DNA from: CAIWHR01 sp963843595
GTDB taxonomy: Bacteria > Pseudomonadota > Gammaproteobacteria > Burkholderiales > Casimicrobiaceae
Assembly: GCA_963843595.1 (NCBI GenBank)
Contig: CAWJLG010000007.1
Coordinates: forward strand, 62,001-126,000
DNA: 64,000 nucleotides
Direction of reading: 5' to 3'
Numbering within the stretch: position 1 is the first letter of the stretch; the number at the start of each line of letters is the position of its first letter. Below are positions 9,568-17,792 of the stretch, in pieces. A program made the position numbers and the translations under genes. The notes under the pieces were generated by a model. That model was not told the origin of the DNA and searched no databases. It saw nothing but the letters and a program-made list of their open reading frames with translations.

Positions 9568-9613
9568 GCCGCATCCAGACCGCCGTCCGCGCGCAGGACG
9601 CGGAGGACCCCGC

Positions 9614-10690
9614 ATGAGCCGATTCCATCCGCTATCCATCGCCCGCGTCGACCGCGAGACCCGCGACGCCGTCGCCATCACGTTCTCGGTTCCGCCGGAA
9701 CTCGCGGACCTGTACCGCTATCAGCAGGGTCAGCACCTGACGTTGCGCGCGGACATCGGCGGGCAGGACGTCCGCCGCTCCTACTCGATCTGCTCGGCGG
9801 TGCAGGACCAGCGGCTGCGCATCGCCGTCAAGCGCAATCCGGGCGGACTGTTCTCGACGTGGGCGAACGAGTCGCTGAAGGCCGGCGACACGATCGACGT
9901 CATGCCTCCGCTCGGGCACTTCAACGTGGCGCTCGACCCGGCCGCGCGCCACCATTACGTCGGCTTCGCCGCCGGCAGCGGCATCACGCCCCTGCTGTCG
10001 ATCGTCAAGACGACGCTCGCCGCCGAGCCGCGGAGCGAGTTCACGCTGTTCTACGGCAATCGCGCGTCGGGAACGGTGATGTTCAAGGAGGAATGCGCCG
10101 CGCTGAAGGACCTCAACCTGACCCGCTTCAACCTCGTCCATGTGCTCTCGCGCGAGGCGCAGGACATCGATCTCCTGCACGGCCGCATCGATCGGGCGAA
10201 AGCCGACGCGCTGCTCGCGCGGTGGGTCGATCTCGACGGCGTCGACGCGGTGTTCGTATGCGGGCCCGACGGCATGATGCAGGCGGTCGCCGAGGCGCTC
10301 AAGGCGCGCGGGTATCCCGACGCGAAGGTCCGGATCGAACGTTTCGCGACGAGCATCCCGAAGCACGAGCACAAGGCGCACAAGGCGCCCGAACCGGGCC
10401 ACACCGAATGCGAGGTCAGCGTCGTGCTCGACGGCGTCACGAGGACCTTCCTGGTGGAGAAGGGCGCCGAGAGCATCCTCGAAGCGGGGCTCAAGGCCGG
10501 CATCGAGCTGCCGTATTCCTGCAAGGGCGGCGTGTGCTCGACGTGCCGCGCGAAGCTCGTCAGTGGCGAGGTCGACATGGACGCGAATTTCGCGCTGGAA
10601 GACTATGAAGTGGCGCGCGGCTTCGTGCTGACCTGCCAGAGCTACTGCGTCACGGACAGGGTCAGCATCGACTACGATCAGCCGGCGTGA
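9614..10690 (+). CDS. paaE: Phenylacetyl-CoA epoxidase reductase subunit PaaE
   Basis: NADPH-dependent reductase that supplies electrons to PaaA. The 358-residue protein has an FAD-binding domain with RRSYSIC, an NAD(P)-binding domain with AAGSGITPLLS and FVCGPDGMM, and a C-terminal plant-type 2Fe-2S domain with PYSCKGGVCSTCRAKL and a distal Cys in LTCQS. The start MSRFHPL lies 46 bp after paaD. It completes the paaABCDE block. Confidence 0.97.
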   Translation: MSRFHPLSIARVDRETRDAVAITFSVPPELADLYRYQQGQHLTLRADIGGQDVRRSYSICSAVQDQRLRIAVKRNPGGLFSTWANESLKAGDTIDVMPPLGHFNVALDPAARHHYVGFAAGSGITPLLSIVKTTLAAEPRSEFTLFYGNRASGTVMFKEECAALKDLNLTRFNLVHVLSREAQDIDLLHGRIDRAKADALLARWVDLDGVDAVFVCGPDGMMQAVAEALKARGYPDAKVRIERFATSIPKHEHKAHKAPEPGHTECEVSVVLDGVTRTFLVEKGAESILEAGLKAGIELPYSCKGGVCSTCRAKLVSGEVDMDANFALEDYEVARGFVLTCQSYCVTDRVSIDYDQPA

Positions 10691-10801
10691 GCGCGACAGC
10701 AGCGGCGTGACTCACGCCACGTCGCAACGGCCTCACCCCGGCGCCCGCCCGGTCGGCGCATGCTAGAGTTTCGACGCCAACGGATCAACGGAGGAGTACC
10801 C

Positions 10802-12466
10802 GTGTCGCACCCCTTTTTCGAACGTCACCGCGCCACGCTCGACCGCGCCCTGCAGGCGATCGCCGAGCGCGGCTACTGGAGCCCGTATCCCGAATCGGCG
10901 AGCCCGAAGGTCTACGGCGAAGGGGCGGCGGAGGCGGGCAAGGCGGCGTTCGACGCGCTGCGCGACAAGCCGTTCGCACTCGACCAGCCGGGCACGGTCG
11001 GCACCGCCGGCGGCGAGCGCTCGCCGTACGGATTTCCGCTGGGCATCACGTATCCGAAGGTGGATCTCGACGCGCTGTTCGCCGCGATCGAGCGCGCTCG
11101 CGGCCCCTGGCGCAAGGCCGGCCCCGAAGCGTGGGTCGGCGTCTGCCTCGAGGCGCTCTCGAGAATCAACCAGCAGAGCTTCCTGATGGCCAACGCCGTG
11201 ATGCACACCACGGGCCAGGCTTTCATGATGGCGTTCCAGGCGGCGGGGCCGCATGCGCAGGACCGCGGCCTCGAGGCCGTCGCGTACGCCTGGGACGAGA
11301 TGAAGCGGATCCCCGCCAAGGCGCTCTGGGAAAAACCGCAGGGCAAGAACGAGCCGCTGCGGATGGAAAAGCGCTACCGGATCGTGCCGCGCGGCATCGG
11401 GCTCGTGATCGGCTGCTGCACGTTCCCGACGTGGAACGGTTATCCGGGAATGTTCGCCGATCTCGCGACCGGCAACGCCGTCGTCGTCAAGCCGCATCCG
11501 GGGGCGATCCTGCCCCTGGCGATCAGCGTGAAGATCCTCCGCGAAGTGCTGACGGAAGCCGGGTTCGACCCGAACGTGGTGACCCTGGTCGCGCATCCCG
11601 CCGGCGACGACACCGCGCAGAGACTCGCGCTGCGGCCCGACGTGAAGCTCATCGACTTCACCGGCAGCACGGCCAACGGCGACTGGCTGGAGCAGCACGC
11701 GCGGCAGGCGCAGGTGTACACGGAGAAGGCAGGGGTCAACCAGATCGTCGTCGACTCGGCCGCCGACATCAAGGGCGTGGCCCGCAACGTCGCGTTCTCG
11801 CTCGCGCTGTACACGGGACAGATGTGCACGGCGCCGCAGAACATCTACATTCCCGGCGATGGCATCGACACCGGAGAGGGGCATCTCGGCTTCGACCAGG
11901 TCACGGCGGCGCTGGCCGACGCCGTGCAGAAGCTGCTGGGCGATCCCGCGCGCGCCGTCGAGATCCTGGGTGCCGTGCAGAACGAAGGCGTGCTCGAGCG
12001 CATCGAGCGTGCGCGCAAGCTCGGTGCCATCGTCCTCGACAGCCGGAGCATCGTCCATCCCGCGTTCCCGCAGGCGGCGATCCGGACGCCGCTGATCGTG
12101 AAGCTCGCCGCGGCCGACCGCGACCAGTATCTCTCCGAGTGGTTCGGCCCGATCGCGTTCGTCATCGCCACCGGGTCGACGCGCGAGAGCCTCGCGATCG
12201 CCCGCGATGCGGTGAAGGACCACGGTGCACTGACGCTGTCGCTGTATTCGACGAATCCGGACGTCGTCGAGCAGGCCGTGGAGGTCGCCGAGGATGCGGG
12301 CGTCGCGCTGTCGATCAACCTCACCGGCGGCGTGTTCGTCAACCAGTCCGCGGCGTTCTCCGACTACCACGGCACCGGCGCCAATCCGGCTGCCAACGCC
12401 GCGCTGACCGACGCCGCGTTCGTCGCCAGCCGGTTCCGCGTCGTCCAGCATCGCGTGCACGTCTGA
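10802..12466 (+). CDS. paaN: PaaN, phenylacetate-pathway aldehyde dehydrogenase
   Basis: Aldehyde dehydrogenase superfamily protein of 554 residues matching PaaN, which replaces the bifunctional PaaZ in many betaproteobacteria and is presumed to oxidise the ring-cleavage semialdehyde. Seen: VIGCCTFPTWNGYPGMFADL, VKPHPGAILPLA, DFTGSTANGDWLEQHA, the nucleophile Cys in YTGQMCTAPQN and the C-terminal NLTGGVFVNQSAAFSDYHG. The GTG at 10802 is chosen because GGAGGAG lies seven bases before it; an upstream in-frame start would place the ribosome site inside the gene. No MaoC hydratase domain is attached. Confidence 0.88.
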   Translation: MSHPFFERHRATLDRALQAIAERGYWSPYPESASPKVYGEGAAEAGKAAFDALRDKPFALDQPGTVGTAGGERSPYGFPLGITYPKVDLDALFAAIERARGPWRKAGPEAWVGVCLEALSRINQQSFLMANAVMHTTGQAFMMAFQAAGPHAQDRGLEAVAYAWDEMKRIPAKALWEKPQGKNEPLRMEKRYRIVPRGIGLVIGCCTFPTWNGYPGMFADLATGNAVVVKPHPGAILPLAISVKILREVLTEAGFDPNVVTLVAHPAGDDTAQRLALRPDVKLIDFTGSTANGDWLEQHARQAQVYTEKAGVNQIVVDSAADIKGVARNVAFSLALYTGQMCTAPQNIYIPGDGIDTGEGHLGFDQVTAALADAVQKLLGDPARAVEILGAVQNEGVLERIERARKLGAIVLDSRSIVHPAFPQAAIRTPLIVKLAAADRDQYLSEWFGPIAFVIATGSTRESLAIARDAVKDHGALTLSLYSTNPDVVEQAVEVAEDAGVALSINLTGGVFVNQSAAFSDYHGTGANPAANAALTDAAFVASRFRVVQHRVHV

Positions 12467-12473
12467 CCGGCGA

Positions 12474-12570
12474 TGAGCGCCGCCGGGCCGCCCCAAGGCG
12501 CTCGCCCCCTCCCGCGGGAGGGGGTGCGCGAAGTCCGCGCAGCGGCGAGCCTGGGGGAGGCTACCCAATG
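12474..12570 (+). repeat. 97-bp palindromic repeat, copy A, supplying paaG ribosome site
   Basis: Begins with TGAGCGCCGCCGGGCCGCCC, contains the perfect palindrome CCCCTCCCGCGGGAGGGG, has a longer stem between CGCTCGCC and GGCGAGC, and ends with GGGGGAGG, a short spacer and the ATG of paaG. It is the same length as, and differs at only about ten positions from, 40614-40710. The left end starts eight bases after the paaN stop, so the element fills the whole gene gap. Confidence 0.88.
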
Positions 12571-13359
12571 ACCTACCAGAACATCCTGTTCGGCATCGAG
12601 GGCGGCATCGCGCGGTTGACGCTCAACCGTCCCGATCGCCTGAACAGCTTCAACGACGCGATGCACGCGGAGCTGCGCGACGCGCTCGCACAGGTGCGCA
12701 GCGACGCGTCGGTGCGAGTGTTGCTCCTGACCGGTGCGGGACGCGGATTCTGCGCCGGACAGGATCTTTCCGACCGTGCCGTCGCTCCGGGTGGGTCGCC
12801 GGTTGATCTGGGCGACTCGGTCGAACGAAACTACAAGCCGCTGGTGCTCGGGCTGCGCGCGCTGCCGCTGCCGGTCGTGTGCGTGGTCAATGGCGTGGCC
12901 GCTGGCGCCGGCGCAAACCTCGCGCTGGCCTGCGACCTCGTGATCGCGGCGAAGTCGGCGAGCTTTCTCGAGCCGTTCTGCAAGCTCGGCCTCATTCCCG
13001 ACACCGGCGGCACGTACCTCCTGCCGCGGCTCATCGGCACCGCGCGGGCGATGGGCGTGGCGATGCTGGGCGACAGGATCACCGCCGAGCAGGCGGCGCA
13101 GTGGGGACTCATCTGGCAATGCGTCGACGACGCCGAGCTGCCGGCGGTGACCGAAAAGCTGCTCGCGCACCTTGCACAGGCGCCGACCCGCGGGCTCGCC
13201 CGGACCAAGCAGGCGCTCTATGCCAGCCCGGCGAACACGCTCGAGCGGCAGCTCGATCTGGAGCGCGACCTGATGCGCGAGCTCGGGGCGAGCGAAGATT
13301 ATCGCGAAGGCGTGGCGGCATTCCTCGCCAAGCGTGTGCCGCGGTTCACGGGCCGCTGA
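12568..13359 (+). CDS. paaG: 1,2-epoxyphenylacetyl-CoA isomerase PaaG
   Basis: Crotonase-fold isomerase that turns the epoxide into oxepin-CoA. The 263-residue length matches PaaG. It has NRPDRLNSFNDAMHAELRDAL, the oxyanion-hole stretch GAGRGFCAGQDLSDR, GVAAGAGANLALACDLVIAA and the catalytic region KLGLIPDTGGTYLLPRLIG, including the Asp used by PaaG. Its start codon and Shine-Dalgarno sequence are the last bases of repeat copy A. Confidence 0.93.
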   Translation: MTYQNILFGIEGGIARLTLNRPDRLNSFNDAMHAELRDALAQVRSDASVRVLLLTGAGRGFCAGQDLSDRAVAPGGSPVDLGDSVERNYKPLVLGLRALPLPVVCVVNGVAAGAGANLALACDLVIAAKSASFLEPFCKLGLIPDTGGTYLLPRLIGTARAMGVAMLGDRITAEQAAQWGLIWQCVDDAELPAVTEKLLAHLAQAPTRGLARTKQALYASPANTLERQLDLERDLMRELGASEDYREGVAAFLAKRVPRFTGR

Positions 13360-13377
13360 CGGCAAGGCCGCGGAACC

Positions 13378-14925
13378 ATGTCCCGGGCGCTCGCCATAGA
13401 TTCCACGGTCGTCGTCATTGGCGCCGGCGCGATGGGTTCGGGGATCGCGCAGATCGCCGCCTTGCACGGTCACCCGGTGCAGCTGCACGACACCCGGTTC
13501 GGGGCCGCCGACGCCGGGAAGCACGCGATCTCCGACACGCTCGCCAAGCTCGCGGCAAAGGGCAAGCTCGCCGCCGCCGATGCCGAGGCTGCGCTCGCGC
13601 GGATCACGACGGTGGTCACGCTCCCCGACGCCTGCATTGCCGGGCTGGTCGTCGAGGCGATCGTCGAGGATCTCGCCACGAAACGGGACCTCTTCCGAAG
13701 CCTGGAGAACGTCGTCACGGCCGAGTGCATCCTCGCGTCGAACACCTCGTCGATTTCGATCACCGCGCTTGCCGCCGGACTCGAGCATCCGGAGCGCGTG
13801 GTCGGCATGCATTTCTTCAATCCGGCGCCGCTGATGCCGCTGGTCGAAGTGGTTTCGGGGCTCGCGACGGCGCGCGAGGTCGCGCAGACGATTCACGCCA
13901 CGGCCGCCGCGTGGGGCAAGACGCCGGTGCACGCGACCTCGACCCCCGGCTTCATCGTCAACCGCTGCGCGCGCCCGTTCTACGCGGAGGGATTGCGCCT
14001 GCTCGCCGAGCGCGCCGCGACGCCGGCGACGATCGACGCCGTGATGCGCGAGGCGGGCGGATTCCGTATGGGTCCGTTCGAGCTGATGGACCTCATCGGT
14101 CACGACGTCAACTTCGCCGTCACGCGCAGCGTATGGGAGGCCTATTTCCACGATCCCCGGTTCGCGCCGTCGGTCCTGCAGCAGGAACTCGTCGCGGCGG
14201 GCTTTTTCGGGCGCAAGAGCGGGCGCGGCTTCTACGACTATGCGGCGGGCGCCGCGAAACCGGCGGTGGAGGAGGAACCGGCGCATCCGAAACCGGCCAA
14301 GGTCGTCGTCCACGGTGAACTGGGGCCGGCGGCGGGGCTGCCCGCGCGGCTGGCATCCGGCGGTGTCGTCGTCGAGCACGCACGGGCGGATTCCCGTTTT
14401 CCCGGCGGCGCGATCCACGTTCCGGGTGCCGGCGCGGGGACCTGGCTCGTACTGACCGACGGTCGCACGGCGACGACACGGGTGGCCGCGACCGGGGTAC
14501 GCGACCTCGTCGTGTTCGATCTGGCCCTCGACTACGCCACGGTGGGCAGGCTCGCCGTGGCCCGTGCCGACACCTGCAGCGACCAGGCGTTCGCCGCGGC
14601 CGCGGGCGCGCTGCAGGCGACGGGCGTGGCGGTGAGCCGGCTCGACGATGTCGCGGGTCTCGCGCTGATGCGCACGGTCGCGATGCTCGCCAACGAGGCG
14701 GCCGACGCGGTGATGCAAGGCGTCGCGGACGCGGCGGCGATCGACCTCGCGATGCAGAAGGGCGTCAACTATCCGCGCGGTCCGCTGGCCTGGGCGGATG
14801 CGGTCGGCGTGGACACGATCGCGACCGTGCTCGCGCACCTTGTCGCCCACTGCGGCGAGGACCGCTATCGCATTTCTCCGCTGATCGCGCGGCGCGCGGC
14901 TGCCGGGAGGACGATCCATGGGTGA
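13378..14925 (+). CDS. paaH: 3-hydroxyadipyl-CoA dehydrogenase PaaH
   Basis: NAD-dependent 3-hydroxyacyl-CoA dehydrogenase for the beta-oxidation part of the pathway. The 515-residue protein has the Rossmann motif VVVIGAGAMGSGIAQIAA, ILASNTSSISITALAA, the catalytic His in GMHFFNPAPLMPLVEVV, and FIVNRCARPFYAEGLRL. A second C-terminal dehydrogenase domain (ALMRTVAMLANEAADAV, GVNYPRGPLAWADAVG) gives the long PaaH form. It starts 18 bp after paaG and overlaps paaI by 8 bp. Confidence 0.95.
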   Translation: MSRALAIDSTVVVIGAGAMGSGIAQIAALHGHPVQLHDTRFGAADAGKHAISDTLAKLAAKGKLAAADAEAALARITTVVTLPDACIAGLVVEAIVEDLATKRDLFRSLENVVTAECILASNTSSISITALAAGLEHPERVVGMHFFNPAPLMPLVEVVSGLATAREVAQTIHATAAAWGKTPVHATSTPGFIVNRCARPFYAEGLRLLAERAATPATIDAVMREAGGFRMGPFELMDLIGHDVNFAVTRSVWEAYFHDPRFAPSVLQQELVAAGFFGRKSGRGFYDYAAGAAKPAVEEEPAHPKPAKVVVHGELGPAAGLPARLASGGVVVEHARADSRFPGGAIHVPGAGAGTWLVLTDGRTATTRVAATGVRDLVVFDLALDYATVGRLAVARADTCSDQAFAAAAGALQATGVAVSRLDDVAGLALMRTVAMLANEAADAVMQGVADAAAIDLAMQKGVNYPRGPLAWADAVGVDTIATVLAHLVAHCGEDRYRISPLIARRAAAGRTIHG

Positions 14926-15382
14926 GCACCATCCGGCACTGTCGCCGGCGGATGCGCAGGCGCTCGCCGAGCGCGTCGCGGCGAGCATGTGGCCGCGCGA
15001 CACCGCGTCGCAGGGGCTCGGCATGCGCATCGTCCGCATCGCGCCCGGCCATGCCGAGCTGGCGATGACGGTGCGCGCGGACATGCTCAATGGCCACGCA
15101 ATCTGCCACGGCGGCTTCATCTTCACGCTCGCCGACAGCACGTTCGCATACGCGTGCAACAGCTACAATCTGAACACCGTCGCGTCGGGCTGCGGCATCG
15201 ATTTCATCGCGCCCGCGCGCGAGGGCGACGTGCTCACCGCCGTGGGCCAGGAGCGCAGCGCGAGTGGACGGACCGGCGTCTACGACATCGACGTGGTGAA
15301 TCAGCGCGGCGAGAAGATCGCGCTGTTCCGGGGCAAGAGCTACCGGATCAAGGGCCACGTCATCGACACACCGCAGGACTGA
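14918..15382 (+). CDS. paaI: Acyl-CoA thioesterase PaaI
   Basis: Hot-dog thioesterase of 154 residues that removes stalled acyl-CoA products of the epoxidase route. Family residues are visible in NGHAICHGGFIFTLADSTFAYACNS (given in two parts: HAICHGGFIFTLADS and FAYACNSYN) and SGCGIDFIAPAREGDVLTA. The ATG overlaps the end of paaH, indicating coupled translation. Confidence 0.95.
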   Translation: MGEHHPALSPADAQALAERVAASMWPRDTASQGLGMRIVRIAPGHAELAMTVRADMLNGHAICHGGFIFTLADSTFAYACNSYNLNTVASGCGIDFIAPAREGDVLTAVGQERSASGRTGVYDIDVVNQRGEKIALFRGKSYRIKGHVIDTPQD

Positions 15383-15410
15383 CAGGACGCAGCGACCGCA
15401 AGGAGGAGCC

Positions 15411-16718
15411 ATGCCCGTTCGCAAGCCGAATCCCGGCGATCTCGAACCGATCGAAACCGCGAGCCGCGACGAACTCGCGGCGCTGCAGCAGGAGCGCCTC
15501 AAATGGTCGCTCGCGCACGCCTACGACAACGTGCCGCACTACCGGCGCAAGTTCGATGCCGCGGGCGTGCATCCGCGCGACCTGAAGTCGCTCGCCGATC
15601 TCGCGAAGTTTCCCTTCACGGTCAAGAGCGACCTGCGCGACAACTACCCGTTCGCGATGTTCGCGGTGCCGCGGGAAAAGGTCGTCCGCATCCACGCCTC
15701 GTCGGGCACCACCGGCAAGCCCACCGTCGTCGGCTATACGGCGAAGGACATCGACACCTGGGCCGCACTGATGGCGCGCTCGATCCGGGCCGCGGGCGGC
15801 CGGGCCGGCGACATCATCCACGTCGCCTACGGCTACGGCCTGTTCACCGGCGGCCTCGGCGCGCACTACGGCGCGGAGCGGCTGGGCGCGACGGTGATTC
15901 CGATGTCGGGCGGCCAGACCGAGAAGCAGGTGCAGCTCATCAACGACTTCAGGCCGGACATCATCATGGTGACGCCGTCCTACATGCTGGCGATCGCCGA
16001 GGAGATGGAGCGGCAGGGCCTCGATCCGCGCCAGTCCTCGCTTACGGTCGGCATCTTCGGCGCCGAGCCGTGGACGCCGGCGATGCGTACGGCCATCGAG
16101 GCGAAACTCGACATCGATGCGATCGACATCTACGGGCTGTCCGAGATCCAGGGCCCGGGCGTGGCGCAGGAATGCATCGAGACCAAGGACGGCCTCGTCG
16201 TGTGGGAGGATCATTACTATCCCGAGATCATCGATCCGCAGACGGGCGCGGTGCTTCCCGATGGCGAGAAGGGCGAGCTCGTCTTCACGTCGCTGACGAA
16301 GGAAGCCCTGCCGATGGTCCGCTACCGGACGCGCGATCTCACGCGGCTGCTGCCGCCGACGGCACGCGCGATGCGCCGGATGGAGAAGATCACCGGCCGT
16401 TCCGACGACATGATGATCATCCGCGGCGTCAACGTGTTCCCGACGCAGGTCGAGGAGCTGATCCTGAAGCAGCCCGAGCTGGTGCCGCACTACCAGATCG
16501 AGATCTCGCGGCCGAAGAACCTCGACGAAATGACGGTGCTGGTCGAGCGCTCGCCTGGCGCCGGCACGGCCGACGGCGAGGCGGCCGGGAGCCAGCTCGC
16601 CCACCACATCAAGTCGCTGATCGGCGTGACGGCCGCGGTGCGCGTGACCGCGCCTGGCGGCATCGAGCGCTCCGTCGGCAAGGCAAAGCGGGTCGTCGAC
16701 AAGCGGCCGAAGGCCTGA
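15411..16718 (+). CDS. paaK: Phenylacetate-CoA ligase PaaK
   Basis: AMP-forming ligase that activates phenylacetate to phenylacetyl-CoA, the entry step and the source of the PaaX inducer. The 435-residue protein has the ATP-binding P-loop-like HASSGTTGKPTVVGYT, YGYGLFTGGLGAHYGAE, IYGLSEIQGPGVAQEC and the C-terminal RSDDMMIIRGVNVFPTQ. A good AAGGAGG site precedes the ATG. It is the last gene of the paa cluster; a convergent LysR gene follows. Confidence 0.97.
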   Translation: MPVRKPNPGDLEPIETASRDELAALQQERLKWSLAHAYDNVPHYRRKFDAAGVHPRDLKSLADLAKFPFTVKSDLRDNYPFAMFAVPREKVVRIHASSGTTGKPTVVGYTAKDIDTWAALMARSIRAAGGRAGDIIHVAYGYGLFTGGLGAHYGAERLGATVIPMSGGQTEKQVQLINDFRPDIIMVTPSYMLAIAEEMERQGLDPRQSSLTVGIFGAEPWTPAMRTAIEAKLDIDAIDIYGLSEIQGPGVAQECIETKDGLVVWEDHYYPEIIDPQTGAVLPDGEKGELVFTSLTKEALPMVRYRTRDLTRLLPPTARAMRRMEKITGRSDDMMIIRGVNVFPTQVEELILKQPELVPHYQIEISRPKNLDEMTVLVERSPGAGTADGEAAGSQLAHHIKSLIGVTAAVRVTAPGGIERSVGKAKRVVDKRPKA

Positions 16719-16797
16719 ACCGCGCCGACCACCGCGCGGCGCCGGACCGTCCCCTCGCCACGCGGGTGGTTGGCCCGACCGGCCCGCGCTATCCGCG

Positions 16798-17685
16798 TCA
16801 GCGTTGCGCGAAAAGCGATGCGATGAGCTCGCGCAGCCAGCGATTGCCCGGATCGCCCTCGTAGCGCCAGTACCAGTGGACGCTGACGTCGAAGGGCGGC
16901 AGGCCGCGCGGCCGCCACACGACGAACTTCGACTGCTGCTGGAACACCTGCGCGAGATTCGCCGGCACCAGCACCGCGAGATCGGTTTCGGCGAGAATCC
17001 GCGGCAGCACCAGAAAGTGCGGCAGCGTGAGCCGCACCCGGTCGATGAGTCCGAGCTCGGTGAGCGCACGGGCGGTCGCCGGATGCGAGCGGACGAGCGC
17101 GTAGTCGAGCGCTCCGAGTGTCGCGGCCGTCGCGGGACGGCGGGACAGCGGATGGTCGGCCCGTGCAAGCACGACATACCGCTCATGCAGCAGCACCTTC
17201 TTCTCGACGCTGGCAAGCGCGGGCAGAAAACCGAGTGCGAGATCGATGCGGCCGCTTTCGATCGCGGCAAGCTGCTCGCGGTCGTCGAGCTGGAACGTTT
17301 CGAGGCGCGCGTGCGGCGCCGCCCCGGCCAGCGCGTGCATGAGCCGGGGCAGGAACACCGTCTCGCCGATGTCGCTCATGTGCAGGCGAAACGTGCGCCG
17401 CGTCCGCCCGGGGTCGAAGCGCTCGCCCTTCGCGAGCGCGACGTCGAGGATCGCGAGTGCCTGCCGCACCGCCTCGGCGAGGCGGTCGGCCTTCGCCGTA
17501 GGCGCCATGCCGCCCGCCGCGCGCACGAACAGCGGGTCGCGCCACGCGACGCGCATCTTCGCCAGCGCGTGGCTCACCGTCGGCTGCGAAACGCCCAGAC
17601 GCTCGGCGGCACGGCTCACGCTGCGCGTCGCGTGAACCGCGTCGAAGGTCTGCAGCAGGTTGAGCGGGAGCTGCCCGGTATTCAT
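16798..17685 (-). CDS. LysR family regulator, divergent from iorAB
   Basis: 295-residue LysR-type regulator. The winged HTH reads LNLLQTFDAVHATRSVSRAA then LGVSQPTVSHALAKMR, followed by an effector-binding domain with FRLHMSDIGETVFLPRLM. It is divergent from iorA across an AT-rich 107-bp promoter, so it probably activates the iorAB/dehydrogenase/TRAP operon in response to an aromatic acid. The effector is not predictable from sequence. Confidence 0.92.
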   Translation of the reverse strand: MNTGQLPLNLLQTFDAVHATRSVSRAAERLGVSQPTVSHALAKMRVAWRDPLFVRAAGGMAPTAKADRLAEAVRQALAILDVALAKGERFDPGRTRRTFRLHMSDIGETVFLPRLMHALAGAAPHARLETFQLDDREQLAAIESGRIDLALGFLPALASVEKKVLLHERYVVLARADHPLSRRPATAATLGALDYALVRSHPATARALTELGLIDRVRLTLPHFLVLPRILAETDLAVLVPANLAQVFQQQSKFVVWRPRGLPPFDVSVHWYWRYEGDPGNRWLRELIASLFAQR

Positions 17686-17693
17686 GCAGCGAA

Positions 17694-17745
17694 TACCCTA
17701 TCTCAAATTTATGCTATCGACAAATATCGCTTTCCCTCCTAGAGT
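17694..17745. promoter_or_regulatory. Divergent lysR/iorA promoter region
   Basis: A marked AT-rich patch in GC-rich DNA, with ATACCCTATCTCAAATTTAT and ATGCTATCGACAAATATCG in succession. It holds candidate LysR T-N11-A spacing (for example ATAGCATAAATTTGAGATA read on the minus strand) and possible -10 hexamers for both directions. The iorA GTG start at 17793 follows a purine-rich GGGGAGGG site. Confidence 0.45.
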
Positions 17746-17792
17746 CTGCAGCCTGCGAAGCCGACGGACGGCGACGGGCGAAGGGGAGGGCG

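Noticed and set aside
9062..10690. PaaE with a long N-terminal extension
   Set aside because: Upstream residues are the frame-shifted shadow of paaD; the ATG at 9614 gives the usual PaaE start.
12364..15159. 931-codon minus-strand open frame opposite paaG-paaH-paaI
   Set aside because: Arg/Asp-rich antisense shadow caused by high GC content; the plus-strand genes are clear family members.
16719..16797. Possible terminator between paaK and the convergent lysR gene
   Set aside because: GC-rich with weak self-complementarity and no T-run; not strong enough to call.
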